A DNA stretch of 64,000 nucleotides, taken from positions 32,084,293 to 32,148,292 of the forward strand of contig CM035173.1 of the NCBI GenBank assembly GCA_020205615.1, read 5' to 3'. Below are positions 46,766-58,790 of the stretch, in pieces. This stretch comes from Panax quinquefolius. Its lineage: Eukaryota > Streptophyta > Magnoliopsida > Apiales > Araliaceae. Numbering within the stretch: the first letter of the stretch is position 1; every line of letters starts with the position of its first letter. Position numbers and translations under genes: made by a program. Below the pieces are notes generated by a model. The model saw only the letters and a list, made by a program, of their open reading frames with translations, was not told where the DNA came from and did no database searches.

Positions 46766-48040
46766 TGTAATTAAGCACACCTATAGGGGGTGAATAGGTG
46801 TAAATACTCAAAAGAGATCTACAATGGTCAATTTTTAAAGTTTACTAGTAGGCTATAATCGGACGGTCTAACTATGTCCGTATTAGTTATGTTCTTCTTT
46901 TGTTATAAATGGACAGCTAATACCTGTCCGTATTAGTATAAAATTTTTTCGAGTTAAACAAAATCTGCAGAATATTAAAGCTTAAAATAGAAACAAAAAA
47001 ACAATAAATCACACCAAGATTTTTACGTGGTTCAGCCCCTATCCTCTAGTCTAGTAGCCTAATCCACGTCCAATCCCAACTAGGATTGGAGATTCTTTTT
47101 TATTAAACTTTAATACACAATAAAGTACAAATAAAAAGAACTCCCTGTTCAAAGTAGCTTCACACTGATGGACACCACTGCCCCTTTGCACCTCTTCAAC
47201 CTTTCTCACCACTGAGACCTTTGCACCTCTACAACCTTGAAAGCTCTCTATGAACAGATCCTATCTACGGCTAGATAGACCAAACCCAACAGGACTTGAA
47301 CTCAGATTACAAAGAATTTTGAATATAATGAGCTCTTAATTTTCAGCTAAGAAGAATTAATAATCAATACAATATATAGCTGAAAATAGCTTTGATAGGC
47401 TTTGGACTTTTTCAAATATATCTTCAACAGTATTGAACTAATATTAGCTTCAAGTCTCTTTTTTTGGTGTCCCTGTTTTATCAAAAAGAAGATATATATA
47501 CATGCAAAGCTAACAGCTATATCTTTTTATTAGCAATATATCCTTAACCAATATATCTTTTTAGCATCAAATATAGACCAACGGATATAAAAGTTAGCAT
47601 AGATATCTCAAATCACATTTGAAATAAAAATAGTATATCAACAGCTAATAGATAACTATCAGATAAAAAGATTTGAAATCCAAGTTAAAGAAAGATAGCT
47701 AAAAACAAGGAGAGAAGGAGTCCAAATATGCTCAGTCAATATAGTTCCATTTACATGGACTCTTAATCAAACAACAGATCTTAAGCAAGATATATTTAAG
47801 GATATCCTCATCAATAATTAATAACTTCCAATCTAATATTTCATGAGACCAATAGGTATTAATCTAATAACACAATTAACAAACTTGAGCCAACCAAGAA
47901 TTTACTTTATAATATATATAAACCAAGTAATTAAGTAGTTACATAAAATCAAATCAATTTTAAACATCCCAAACAATTAAAATAAAATACAAGCCCGAAA
48001 ATATTGTCATTATTAAAATCATAAAAGATATAAACCAACA
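46766..48040 (-). repeat. 3' LTR of a SIRE-like copia remnant
   Basis: Minus-strand LTR starting TGTTGGTTTATATC (48040) and ending GTGCTTAATTACA (46766), 1275 bp. The start is preceded on the minus strand by AAAAGGGGGAGAA (48041-48053), the strong polypurine tract of SIRE-type copia elements. The characteristic TTTTTACGTGGTTCAGC region lies near 47020-47036. No second LTR is present. Confidence 0.75.
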
Positions 48041-49504
48041 TTCTCCCCCTTTTGATGATGACTATATTATCTTTTGAATTTATATACTCCCCCTATCTAT
48101 AAGGCTCCCCCTAAATTTATGCATATTAAGGAGCAAAAAAAATGACTTGATCCAAATAACCATCAATGCATATAGTATCTCACTACCAACATGAATACCA
48201 ATTTAAACCAATTCAAATACTTGAATACCAATTCAAATACCAAATATCTCCCCTTTGTCATTATCAAAAAGAAATCATTAAGTAGAAGTTGATTAAAACA
48301 TAATCATCATTACTCAAATATCTCTCCCCCTTTGTCATCAACAAAAATTAAATCATATCAATTTAGCAAGCTTATAACAAAATCACATATAGCAAATAAA
48401 CAAAATGATCTTACCTTTGCGATTTGTTACCTATATATATATCAACATTTTATTACCAATAGTAAGCTTGCTAGATGTGCTCTGTAGTTTTCGATTTTGA
48501 ATTTTCATAATCAAATCTCTTCAAAAACACTTCTTTTGATCATCCCAATGTGGAGGTCACCTATAATCAAATTTGGGGGATGATTTCTCATAGTTCAAAA
48601 TGATCTAAAAAGCTTGGCAGTGGTCATCTGTTCGTTAGATTCAAACTGTGATATATCAAATTATGTATCTGATTTTTCTTCTAAATGGACGAATTACGTA
48701 TGCTTTTTCAATTGTCTCACATGTCTCGAAGTTTCCTACTAAAATGGACGGGCCAGGCTGTCTAATTTCAGCTGTCTTTCCTTATGATTCAGACAGATTA
48801 AGTTGTCTGGATTCTGCTATTTTATTTCCACGTTCCAGTTTACTTTTTCCTACAAAATACCCATTCTCTTCCTTTGACAGATCATGGTTAAGTTCATAAA
48901 AAAATTACAAGTATAGATTCCTCATCATGATTGTCATGTGTATTAAATATGGAACATTTAGCACAAATTAGAATAAATAATATTATGAACCCTTGTGTTA
49001 GAAAATCTATATATCTAATTAAAACATTATTTAAAAAACAATACGAGGTACTTACAGATTCCGCCAAATAATTTATAGATAACTACTATTCATCTCCTTT
49101 TTGACCTTGAGACATCTACAAAATGAACAAATAGTCTCTACCTTTTTGGTACCCAAATCTTCTTGGGTTATTTGGGTTAGTGGCATATAAATCACATTTC
49201 TTTACCCAAATTTGTTTTATTCTAATTTTATTACAATTAGAATATAAATGACCTTTAAAACCACATTTTTTACAAGTAACAAACGGAGAACAATAAAGTG
49301 GCTTAAACCTTGGTTTACTATTAATCATTTTAATATTATCATTAGTTCTATTTTCACATTTTTAATAGGATTATACCCAATTCCTTGTTTATCAAGACTA
49401 GACCTTTGTGCCCCTAACATAATATTTAGATTCTCTTCTCCTTGCACAAATTTAGCAAGATCATTTTTTAAAGATGCTATTTTTATTATATATGCAATAT
49501 AATA
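48041..49504 (-). pseudogene. SIRE-like copia internal remnant: gag C-terminus joined to the 3' region
   Basis: Minus strand. From about 49504 down to 49116: gag text DLAKFVQGEENLNIMLGAQR, SLDKQGIGY, then after a frame change CKKCGFKGHLYSNCNK, a CCHC-like knuckle whose third ligand spacing fits C-X2-C-X4-H-X4-C, ending with KQIWVKK and NPNNPR repeats as in SIRE gag. Below 49116 the sequence is non-coding 3' region with TGATGACAAAGGGGGAGA-type blocks (48323-48345, 48245-48260) and ends at the polypurine tract. Protease, integrase and reverse transcriptase are missing: a large internal deletion. Confidence 0.75.
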
Positions 49505-49588
49505 TCATACAACATATTATCTAATAAGAATTTTATTTATTTAATTTTTATTTTAATATTACCCAAAAATATGGGTTATTACAAGTGA

Positions 49589-51353
49589 GATCAAAGATAA
49601 ATTTTAAAGACTTATAATTTAATTTATCCAGAGTTTAAGAATGTCCAAATTGTCAACATGATAACTAATTGTGGAGTAAAATTCAAGAATGATATTCGGG
49701 TATCAAAATAATTTGGATTGAAAATTACAGAAAATTAAATTCTATTGTGAATAGTACTCATGAATAGTACTGTATGAATAACATTTGAATAGTATCGTAT
49801 CCATGAATAGTACTCAAGTGAATAGTACCCCGTGAATAGTATCCCTAATGAAATAATTGAAATTTAATAAGAAAGTTCAGGAAAATATTTCCGTGAAACG
49901 ATACTAGATGAAGTGCAAAATTTAAGGATATTCTACTAATTTCAGGGAGTATAGAAGCAATACTTATCAAAATAAGTGTAGATTTATGAATATGAAACAA
50001 AATAATATTACTTACATACTATAGAGTATGAAAGAAAATAATATTTCTTACTAGTATTGAACGAAAATAATATCCCTTACCTTAGTAGGAGAGTAAGTCC
50101 AACTGGTATAGTGGAGATATTCTTGAAGAAAACTTACACTATTTGTTACACTCAAAGTATCCTTATGTTAGAAAAAACATACGCACAATATTATAGAAGA
50201 AGAATTATCTAATTCTGGTGTGATTTTCATTTCTTAACCAAGCATCCTATTTATAGGAGAATGACATAACACTATTTAAGAAAATAATCACGGTCGCACA
50301 GTAACATTATCACGGGCATAGAAATTCGGCGAAATTTTTTATTTTTACTATTTATCACTGTGCAATAAAATATTCTAATAAAACGAAAACTGTATATAAA
50401 ATATAATATATTCTATTTATAATCTAATAAAACGAATAACTTTATATATAATATAAAAAGTATTCTGTTTTATATAAAAAGTTTTCTATTTATTACTATT
50501 ATAATAATAATAAAACAATTGAGATAACTTTCTACCGGCGATTTTGAAAAATGAGTAAGTGGGGTCTATGTAATAAGCCAAGCTTATAACAAATACTTCA
50601 TGATAAACCCCTTTATTTATATCAAAAATTAAATAAATATTTATCACAAATTACTTATCTTCGATAAACACATTTTTAATCTTTCAATAATTATTCATCA
50701 TTAATATTATAACTCACAAGGGCTTTCCGATAATGACTTCTCCTTATTGGCGCGCAATTAAATAACCTAATCCATTTCCTCGATAGAACTTTCTACACAT
50801 TATCAATAATACAAATAATAATATGAATAACTGTGTCGTCTCAATTATTGATTTAATAATTATAAATATTGTGCAGATGATACTGTGACAATAAATAATT
50901 GAATCAATAATATGAGATACTATGCAGCAACTACTGTGGCAATTATTAAATGAAATGAGTGACTTCTTAAGTAAGCATCAATAATCAGAGATAATGTACA
51001 ATACCGTGTGCTACTGTACAACCACGCGTATTACTGTACTTTTATCATTGGGTATTTCAACAGTTAACGGTAAAAGTTTTGCCGTTATTTTTATAAAAAG
51101 GTTATTTCTGTTGCTTTCTATATCTCGACAGTAATTCCGTTGTGGGGTCCACCAATGATTGTGTCGTCGTACGAATAATCCTCGATAAAAAGAATATTCT
51201 CTGACCAAACGAATATTTTATGACCACTTGCTTACTTTGCAAAATTTATAAATATCACCCACAACTATAACATTATATCAAATCACACCTTATTATTCAA
51301 AATAACAATTAGAGAAAATTAAATCTTTATTCATAAAAAGTTGGGGTCTTACA
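49589..51353 (-). repeat. LTR-A copy A5, second piece (U3 side)
   Basis: Continuation of the 23200-24015 LTR after LTR-B: AAATTTTAAAGACTTATAA, minisatellite with GAATAGTACTCATGAATAGT (about 49745-49850), donor-like CTAAG|GTAAGGG (intron side starts at 50080), TATA (CTATTTATAGGAG inverted, about 50247-50259), GGCGCGCAATTA block (50749-50761), and the LTR start TGTAAGACCCCAA reading from 51353. Adjacent polypurine tract GGAGGGGAGGT (inverted, 51354-51364) shows that this is the 3' LTR of a minus-strand element. Confidence 0.88.
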
Positions 51354-51365
51354 ACCTCCCCTCCT

Positions 51366-51690
51366 TATAAAATTTTGTCCTCGAAATTGGTGTATGTACC
51401 TGGTATATCGAAGAGGTGAGGATACCTTATTTTCATTTCAGATTCTAACTCCCAGGTCATTTCCTCAATATTGTGGTTTCTCCATAAAAATTTGACTTGA
51501 GTTATAACCTTTGAGCATAGAACATGTTCCTTCTTATCCAAGATTTTAACATGAACCTCTTCATACATTAAATCTTCTGTTATCTCATCTGGTTCTAATT
51601 CAATAATTTGGTTCGGGTCTTCCATATATTTACATAACATATATATTAGGTCTTGTTTTAAATTGGTATCTCCCACTATTTTCTTCAAAC
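51366..51690 (-). pseudogene. Gypsy pol C-terminal end (integrase tail, chromodomain-like)
   Basis: A 107-codon minus-strand frame just upstream of the 3' LTR: MLCKYMEDPNQIIELEPDEI (tail of the HVSMLRKY-type integrase end), MYEEVHVKILDKKEHVL, then VKFLWRNHNIEEMTWELE and IRYPHLF. The same block ends the pol of the complete plus-strand element (33590-33760), so they are the same group. Upstream sequence is lost at about 51690-51710, where copia leader sequence begins; further pol of this element probably reappears at 63330-63930. Confidence 0.85.
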
Positions 51691-51704
51691 TATATTACCC
51701 TCAC

Positions 51705-53850
51705 TTATATAGTTCGGCAAAATCTAATTAAAGATTTACTAGTGAGAATAAGGATCCCATTTCAAATGTATATAGCCTTGTGGTGACACAACAAACTATA
51801 TATAAATAAATAGGTAGACAACTTTTGTCAATTACATTAACTATGCAACTCCTTTTCTTTTGCCTCTTAGATTATTTTGATCAAGTGGTGGCACATCCGA
51901 ATCAAAATTATCCAAGTTAAGTCCAACCTAGCACTCCATATATTTCAAAAAGAAAAATATCATCCTTGTGGTGACACAACAAAACAATATTGTTTAATTT
52001 TCTTTATAAGCATCAAATGTGATAATTAACATCTTAAATACTTAATACTTGCCTTGTGGTGACACAACAAACTCATATTAAATATTTAATACTCTATTAA
52101 TTTTATCATGCTAGAAGGCGACGCTCGATATTCCAAATATCTTTGAACGCTTAGGACTTAATATAAAACCGAGGGGTTTGTTATTAATTTGTCTCATCTT
52201 GTTTAGCGCATGCATACACATATATATATAAAATACGCGTATATTAATTAACATGCGAAGCATGTTTGCATAATATATAATATATTTATAGTATAAGCAT
52301 GCACATATGTAATACTATATTCTACTTTCGGATTGATTATGGACTTTTATTCTAGTTTGGTTCACTAGAGCCACCAAGTGAACCAAAAGGTCAAACCCTA
52401 GGGGTGCAAGAAATAATATTTAAATATAACTATTACATTTAAAACCTAGGGCTCCATTACAAACTTGGTCTTCAAGCGCCTTGTTCCTTGATCTCCAATT
52501 CTTCAAAATTAATTCTAACTATTCCTATTACAAAACTATTTAAAATAAATAGAAACCTTGATTAGCAGTCAAGGGGAAGTACATAGGAGGGAGATAGAAT
52601 TTACATTAAGAAAAAATTAGAGAAGACGAGGTGCATAAAACCCATTTAATTAAACCCATACATTCATGCATCCAACTAAAATAAAATCCAATCACATTGG
52701 TCAATAGTCCATAATCAATCCCATTTATTATCATACACATCATCATATGCATCAATAAATAACATTCATCTTATGAATAATAAACATTTAATATATATAT
52801 TGATATCATTTAATGGGCAAATTTAGTTAGTATAAAATCTATTTTGAATCAAAATAAACTCCTTTATTTTAATCCAAATTTAAATCAAAATAAAACTATT
52901 TTATTTTAATTTATCCAATTTTGAATAAAATAAACTATTTTATTTTAATCAAAATCTTTAATCAAAATAAACTCCTTTATTTTAATTAATTATGGAATCC
53001 AATTCCATGTAAAAAAAATAATAACTCCTTTATTAAAGGAAACACGGATTCTCTTTCCTATTCACAAATAAACTCCTTTATTTTGAATAATATGAAATCT
53101 TATTTCATATCTAAATAAACTCCTTTATTTAAGAAAATTAGGATTCTCTTTCCTATTCACAAATAAAATCTTTTATTTTAAATAATATGAAATCTTATTT
53201 CATATCTAAATAAACTCCTTTATTTAAGGAAACATATAATCCAATTTCAACTCCAATTAGTTATCATAGAATCCAATTCTAACTCTAATTAGTTAGCATG
53301 AAATTCTAATTTTAAAATTAAAATAAACTCTTTTATTTTAATATTAAAATAAACCTTTATTTTAAGATTAAAATAAACTTATTATTTTAATTATAAAATA
53401 ACTAAGAATATATAATGTAATATAATATAATATAACTTTACTGGTATATATGTATATATAATATATATATACAACTAAACCTGTTAATCACGTGGAAACC
53501 TTTAATATGCATCAGGATCCCTTGATTACTAACATATAATATATATATATATATATTAGAAATTATTAACCTGCCATGCCTTTTGAAGAAACATTCAATT
53601 TACCCTTGTACCATCGAATCACACGAATCAGGAAAAAAAAATTGCCGATTATTATATTATTCAAATCACGTGAATCAGGAAAAAAGAAGAAGTAAGGAAT
53701 CCTACTCACATCACTGTACCAGCGAAATAAAAAAATGCCATTTTTTTTTAAATAAATTTTATACAACATAATTATGCCCAAATAAATTGTTCTAAACTCA
53801 TATCAATATACATATTAAATTAAAATAATTAATAATTCGCATAAAGGTTT
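51705..53850 (-). other. Copia 5' leader/internal region, non-coding, AT-rich
   Basis: Lies downstream (minus strand) of the copia primer-binding site at 53851-53863 and has no convincing gag. It contains three exact copies of CCTTGTGGTGACACAACAA (51776-51794, 51964-51982, 52052-52070), an 11-bp stem TTTGGTTCACT/AGTGAACCAAA (52356-52387), many AAATAAACTCCTTTATTT-type repeats (about 52850-53390), and TA microsatellites near 53440-53560. It ends against gypsy pol at about 51705 without an LTR: a truncation or deletion junction. Confidence 0.55.
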
Positions 53851-53863
53851 GGCTCTGATGCCA
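53851..53863 (-). other. Primer-binding site of the inverted copia element
   Basis: On the minus strand TGGCATCAGAGCC one base after the LTR end (CCAACA|G). Matches TGGTATCAGAGCC with one change; shows that the LTR at 53865-55710 is a 5' LTR. Confidence 0.9.
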
Positions 53864-53864
53864 C

Positions 53865-55710
53865 TGTTGGGTTTGTAATATTCATGAACGCAATCAAATT
53901 GCAAAAATAAGTTTTAAACGTGGAAAAACGAGTTTAAAATTTTACAAACCATATACCCGGATCACCCTTTATGCACAATTATTAATTAAACGAAAAGATA
54001 AAGAATAAAATCATACCCTTGAAGATCGAGCTTCCTCGTGTACAAGTTCACCTCCAAATCCTTTTTCGCTCAACTTGAATTCACCGGGTTTGGTTCCTTC
54101 CTTTGATCAACGTTAGCCACCCAAGTGTTTGGCCTCTAGAGGTGATCCACCAAGGAAGAAGAAGGATTCAAGAAGATGGGTGGTTGGCTAAACCCTAGTT
54201 TTTCTATCTCTATAGAAAAGAACGTACTCTACAACTTTTTGGAATTACGTATCTTTTGATATCTGATATAAGACTCCTCTTATAAAGATATCAAGTAACC
54301 CTATTAAAAATAAGGTATTATTTAATTAAACCCTTTTAACTAAAGGGGCTCCCTAATCTTATTAGGGATAATTAATTAAACTCCTTTAACTAATTTTCCT
54401 TCCTAATCCAATTAGGAATAAATGAGAGTACTTATATTAAATTAATTCCTAAACTCTTTTAGAAATTAAAATAATAATAATAATTGTAATAATATTAATA
54501 AGACTCCTCTTATTAATTTATATTTAATATTTCTAAAATATTAAATAATAAATATTAAGCTATTTAATTTATTCTATCACCATAGATTAAATTAAATATA
54601 CATAACATATTATTACGATTATGCCATTAACTTCTTAAATAATTATTCTTCCTTTTATGGTGTGACCCTTTAGGTTCTCCATATTAAACCTATTGTGAAT
54701 AAATCGATTAGAACAATTCTAATCTTATTTAAATAAATAAAATAAACAATTAATTTATTTAAATAAATAATATTTATTCTACAATAGGATAATCCTCCTA
54801 GCGATCAACGACTTTCCGGATAATATAGATTTCAACATTAATCATAAAATAACCTTTGAGTAAATAGTTACCGCATAATTCAATCCTTCCATCATACAAT
54901 GTCCCAATTAAATATAAGACATGGAATTATCGTCAAGTCTTATTTTATTTAATTATATGTATTTCGATCCTTAAATGCACAACTCAAATAATGCAAATTA
55001 GAAACTCCTTTCTAATTTCATTACGCCGCCAAGGACTCACTCTTGGGTTGTCATTTATCGAATCACATAGACATTTTCTTCTTTTATTAGAAGTGGTAGA
55101 TTCTTTATTGATCATATATTATCTCCATGTACAACTTGTTATACCCAAGCATACCCTTTGATATACCCTAAGGGTCTTAAGGAATAAGTCAAAGTATAAC
55201 TCATCATACACAAGACACTATGATGATCTCAAGTCCAAGGATTACTTGTACTACTATCACTATAGGAATTCCTATTGACAAACAAGTAAAACTCCATTAG
55301 GTATTCCTTAGTGAGCCACGTTCAGTGAACATATTCTCTAATAAGCACCTACATACTTGCTTTAGTGTCTCCACACAAATGATCATGAGATCAATCATCC
55401 TCATCCAATGAGCAAGCAACGTATGTACCAATCTATCCGGATTCACTAATCCCCAATTTAGTAATCCAATGATTGGGAACTATTTTAGTTTTAAGCTTTC
55501 TAAGAATTTAGATCTCATTAGAATGATCATCATCATTATTCTAAAAGCATTGCTTAAAACTATGGGTTTATCACATATTATAAAACAAAGATCATGTAGA
55601 TAATTAAAAGTCTTTAATAAATTAATACTTTTATTAATAAATGAATAAGATTGTTACAAAGTATATGCTTTATCATCAAACATGATTGGCTTGTATGCAT
55701 ACTACTTTCA
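53865..55710 (-). repeat. 5' LTR of an inverted copia element
   Basis: 1846 bp, TGAAAGTAG (55710) to AACCCAACA (53865), followed on its strand by a primer-binding site. Same family as 855-3192 but without the LTR-A patches, so it is the clean reference for that family. Includes the strongly AT-rich block near 54440-54780. It interrupts the LTR-A copy that continues at 55711. Confidence 0.92.
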
Positions 55711-57108
55711 TTCCTTATATTATTCCATTCTTATTTATTCTGTTGGAATAACCTGTATACGCGGAATCCCCTATACTTGGTGACATTCTTCTATTATTTT
55801 ATTATTCCGTTGGAACATCCTCATGCGTGGTGTTTTATAAGGACCTGGTTAAAATCTTTATTATTCTCGTCTTTATTATTCTATTGGAATATCCCGCTGT
55901 GTGTGTTTTACACTAGACACTGGTTTCCATCTTTATTATTCTCAGTATTTATTATTCTATTGGAATATCATGTCTGTGTGTTTTACACCGGACCTGGTTC
56001 CGTCTTTATTATTCTGTATTTATTATTCTGTTGGAATAACCTGCCGGCGCATGGGCACCGCATGCACGGTGATTTACATTGTTATTTCATTCGCTATTAT
56101 ACTCGGTTGGTTAAAATTTTGACTTTATACTCCATGAATTTAGTGGAATATCCTCGATATTTGCGCTTCATCCAATATTTTTCATGAAAATATTTTTCCG
56201 AGCATTCTTGAATTTTACTCTACAAAGCAAGATTATCATGTTGACAATTTGACGTTATTAGTTCCGAATAAATTAATTCGTGAACTTGTTTTATTGAATT
56301 ATTATGTCATTGTCATCATCCTCATGTTATATTATGTTATCTTTCGCTTACGTGCATAGATGAACTTAGTATGATTATTGATGAGGATTATTCGGTATAA
56401 TCATGGCTTGTTATAAATGAAGTGATAAAAGTCCTCGGTGGCTTGTAATGCGTTGATGGATAGTTTTTGGTATGATTATGACCGGGGTGATTAAGGTATA
56501 GTCATGACCATTGATGATTTGATGAAAATCCCTCGACCGCGGGTACGGGGATGATTAGATATTGTGGTTTATTCATTAAACCGAGTCTTAGTGATAAAAA
56601 TTGATGAAAACCTTTTAAAACCTAAAAGATAGTAGACTTTATTTTCTACTCTTGACTCTTTTAATGGATCAGATATTCACCGCAGATTAAACCGGTTGTC
56701 TATTGTATTTTATTAGTTTAACATTGTTGAAGACTATTGATAATTTATTCTCGCATTATCTTAGTTATAATATTTCTTCTTTGGGCTAGTTGAGCTCACC
56801 CTTTCTTTCACCGTTCTCTTCGTGAAATGAGAATATATTTGGGACGAAGTCTGGGAAAAGAGTGATGGTCCCGAAGATAGCATTAGTAGTCCTCACTATT
56901 CTCGTTAAATAGTGTGACAATAAATGTAACGAGGACTCCTTGAGTATGGATATTGTCTAAATGACAATATTCTTATTAGAACTCTCGGTTTATGTATTGT
57001 CGTATGTATGTTCTGCACGGATGTATAATTAAGTTTGTATTTGAATTTATGTACCATGTAAGTGGCGACCCGTAATGGGTGACGTATACCTAATTTGGGG
57101 GCGCCACG
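55711..57108 (+). repeat. LTR-A copy A10 (5' LTR, right part)
   Basis: Begins inside the TTATTCCA/TGGAATAA array (about 55717-56045), then hairpin units (about 56430-56555), the acceptor position reads CTCTTCGTGAAATG (no CAG; about 56816-56829), U5 palindrome (about 56890-56940), and ends GGGGGCGCCAC near 57107. A primer-site-like sequence follows. Type I, most similar to 60659-63323. Its left part was lost with the copia insertion. Confidence 0.85.
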
Positions 57109-57109
57109 G

Positions 57110-57125
57110 TTGGTATAGAAAGCTT
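57110..57125 (+). other. Degenerate primer-binding site
   Basis: TTGGTATAGAAAGCTT directly after LTR-A; expected TTGGTATCAGAGCTTA. Position and flanking leader (CTTAGGATATGATCC) match the complete element at 29015. Confidence 0.65.
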
Positions 57126-57292
57126 AGGATATGATCCCTGGCTAAGATGCGGAGATAAGAACTAGAGGGAGAGGCGGGGAGTTCTTCGCTAGTATGACCT
57201 ACCTAAGTTTATTTATTATTTAATTGGTCGGTCATAGTATAGGATAATATTTGATATATTAATTAACCCTTGTGTTGTGGCGGTGTTTGGAA

Positions 57293-58790
57293 ATGGCGGT
57301 GAAAAAATATTCACAATGGAGTGAATGTGGCCGTTGTGACACCTTTAATCACTAATCGAGTTAATGCAAAGGTTTTAGACGAAGAACAAATTAGAGATAT
57401 CCACGTAGTGAATGAAGAACTAATTTGTTGCACCCAGCTAGTTGCAGAGGTAGCAATTTGAGAGTGAGGAAGAAGAGGAAGAAGAGGAACCCGAGGAGAA
57501 TTGGTTAGAAGAAGTTTATGATCAAAACTTAGAATTACAAAATCGTGTTCGTGAGCTAGAAGAAACAGGTTGAAGAACGGCAAAACGGTCGTGGAACAAA
57601 GGGATACAACAATTCAAAATTGGGTTACCCGATATGTGATGCTCGAACAAAATCACGCTTTGGCAAGGTGGTGTAAGATATTAAAGTTGGAATCGAGAAT
57701 TTAAAAATCAAAGATCACCGAAAGAAGAAACAATCGAACGAAGGAGAATAGGCGATGCATGGGTAAAAGTCGCACAATGCGTTGATAGTGTAGAAAAGAC
57801 GTCCGATCCAATAAAGCCAAAATAGATGAAATGGACTTTGCTTTTTGGACAAAGAATTGAGAGAACCCAACATCGAATTGAATTACCTCGTGCATAGCGG
57901 TCAACCCGAATTCGATATGGATCGGAGAATAATGATCCAAATCATGGATCAGAATGTGAAGAAGCACTTAAGGGTGGAATGTACCCTATAGTAAAGTCAA
58001 ACTCGGTAATTTAAGCGAGAGGCGTTTATTAAAGAGAAAAACCCGAACGGGTTATTACGGGTAAATTAATTATACATTATTGCTAAGTCTATACTTTATT
58101 CAATACAAGTTCTACCCACTCTTTTATTCTACCTAGTTGTGTTCAATGTTTAAATTTGACTCCGAAAAAATGAGACTTTGATTTATCTATTGAAACTTCG
58201 TTGGGAGAAACCTTCGTTACCTCCAATCGTTTATTAATCTTGTTGTTTTAAATAAACACTTACACGCTAATTGTCGATCTTATCTCTTGAAAATACTTGC
58301 CTTTGAGGTAATTTTTGAAAACGATTGATTAACTACTCATTATTCTTTTTGTAAGGTTGTTAGCTTTCATATTCCTAACCAACCTGTTATACGAATTCAA
58401 AGTAACCAAACCCTAAAGTTAATCACTTAATATCAAGCCATAAGTAAAGAGCCCCGATCCTTTCGTTGTTGACTTCCTTGTGTGGAGTGCACCGAAGCCA
58501 GATTTTCTGTAGGCGATGTCGTGAATGACGATGACAAGTTGATAGGTATCATTGTGAGGTGCTATCTAGGTTAAAGGATGTAAGTCACAGTTGGTATCAA
58601 TGTAACGTCTTATCCAAGTCTTGGATAAGAGTAGCGCTTTTAAATGATATTTCTATCATTAATAAATTTCTTGACGTATTCTTGAAGATTTCCTAGCCTA
58701 CCCTAGAGCGTGAAATCGAATTTTGTATTGACACCAAAGATAAAAACCCATTTCTTAAACCTCAAATATTTCTTCAACTAAAAGGATGCA
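57293..58790 (+). pseudogene. Gypsy gag-like and protease region, highly broken, ending at the RT start
   Basis: The ATG at 57293 opens MAVKKYSQ; after a frame change the text reads NIHNGVNVAVVTPLITNRVN-AKVLDEEQIRDIHVVNEELI, then a Glu-rich stretch EEEEEEEEPEENWLEEVYD and NLELQNRVRELEE (57464-57572), a likely coiled coil, quite unlike the other gags here. Protease remnants follow: GKLI and SSTHSFI (about 58106-58127, for the D-G-ATHSFI motif), then DFDLSIETSLGETFVTS (about 58170-58222). The last recognisable piece, LEREIEFCID near 58700-58735, matches the start of gypsy reverse transcriptase. No catalytic RT or integrase follows. Confidence 0.6.

Larger units (their letters stand above)
36961..49583 (-). 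repeat. Long solo LTR-B, split by later insertions (duplication AGTGA)
   Basis: The minus-strand LTR runs from TGTAATAACCC at 49583 to GAGCGTCACA at 36961. The flanking AGTGA repeats (36956-36960, 49584-49588) and the resumption of antisense LTR-A on both sides support one insertion. Removing the nested solo LTR-A (37474-40236), the gypsy derivative (43280-45479) and the SIRE-like remnant (46766 to about 49504) leaves about 4.9 kb. Own pieces: 36961-37473, 40242-43279, 45485-46765, about 49505-49583. Apart from a copia-like scrap near 42742-42951 there is no pol or gag, so a solo LTR is the simplest reading, though unusually long. The region 46000-46760 is very AT-rich. Confidence 0.65.

Noticed and set aside
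48648..48899. Plus-strand frame of 83 codons ending in a Ser/Phe-rich stretch.
   Set aside because: Lies antisense in the 3' region of the SIRE-like element; no start context or family similarity.
55651..56187. A 178-codon plus-strand frame rich in Leu, Phe and Tyr that looks like a membrane protein.
   Set aside because: It runs across the copia/LTR-A junction and the TTATTCCA hairpin array; its hydrophobic look comes from T-rich repeats. The same holds for 16635-17036 and 61940-62263.
57311..57967. Minus-strand frames of 88-90 codons opposite the Glu-rich gag-like region.
   Set aside because: The plus strand has LTR, primer site and protease in order; the minus frames are antisense to the GAA/GAG-rich stretch.
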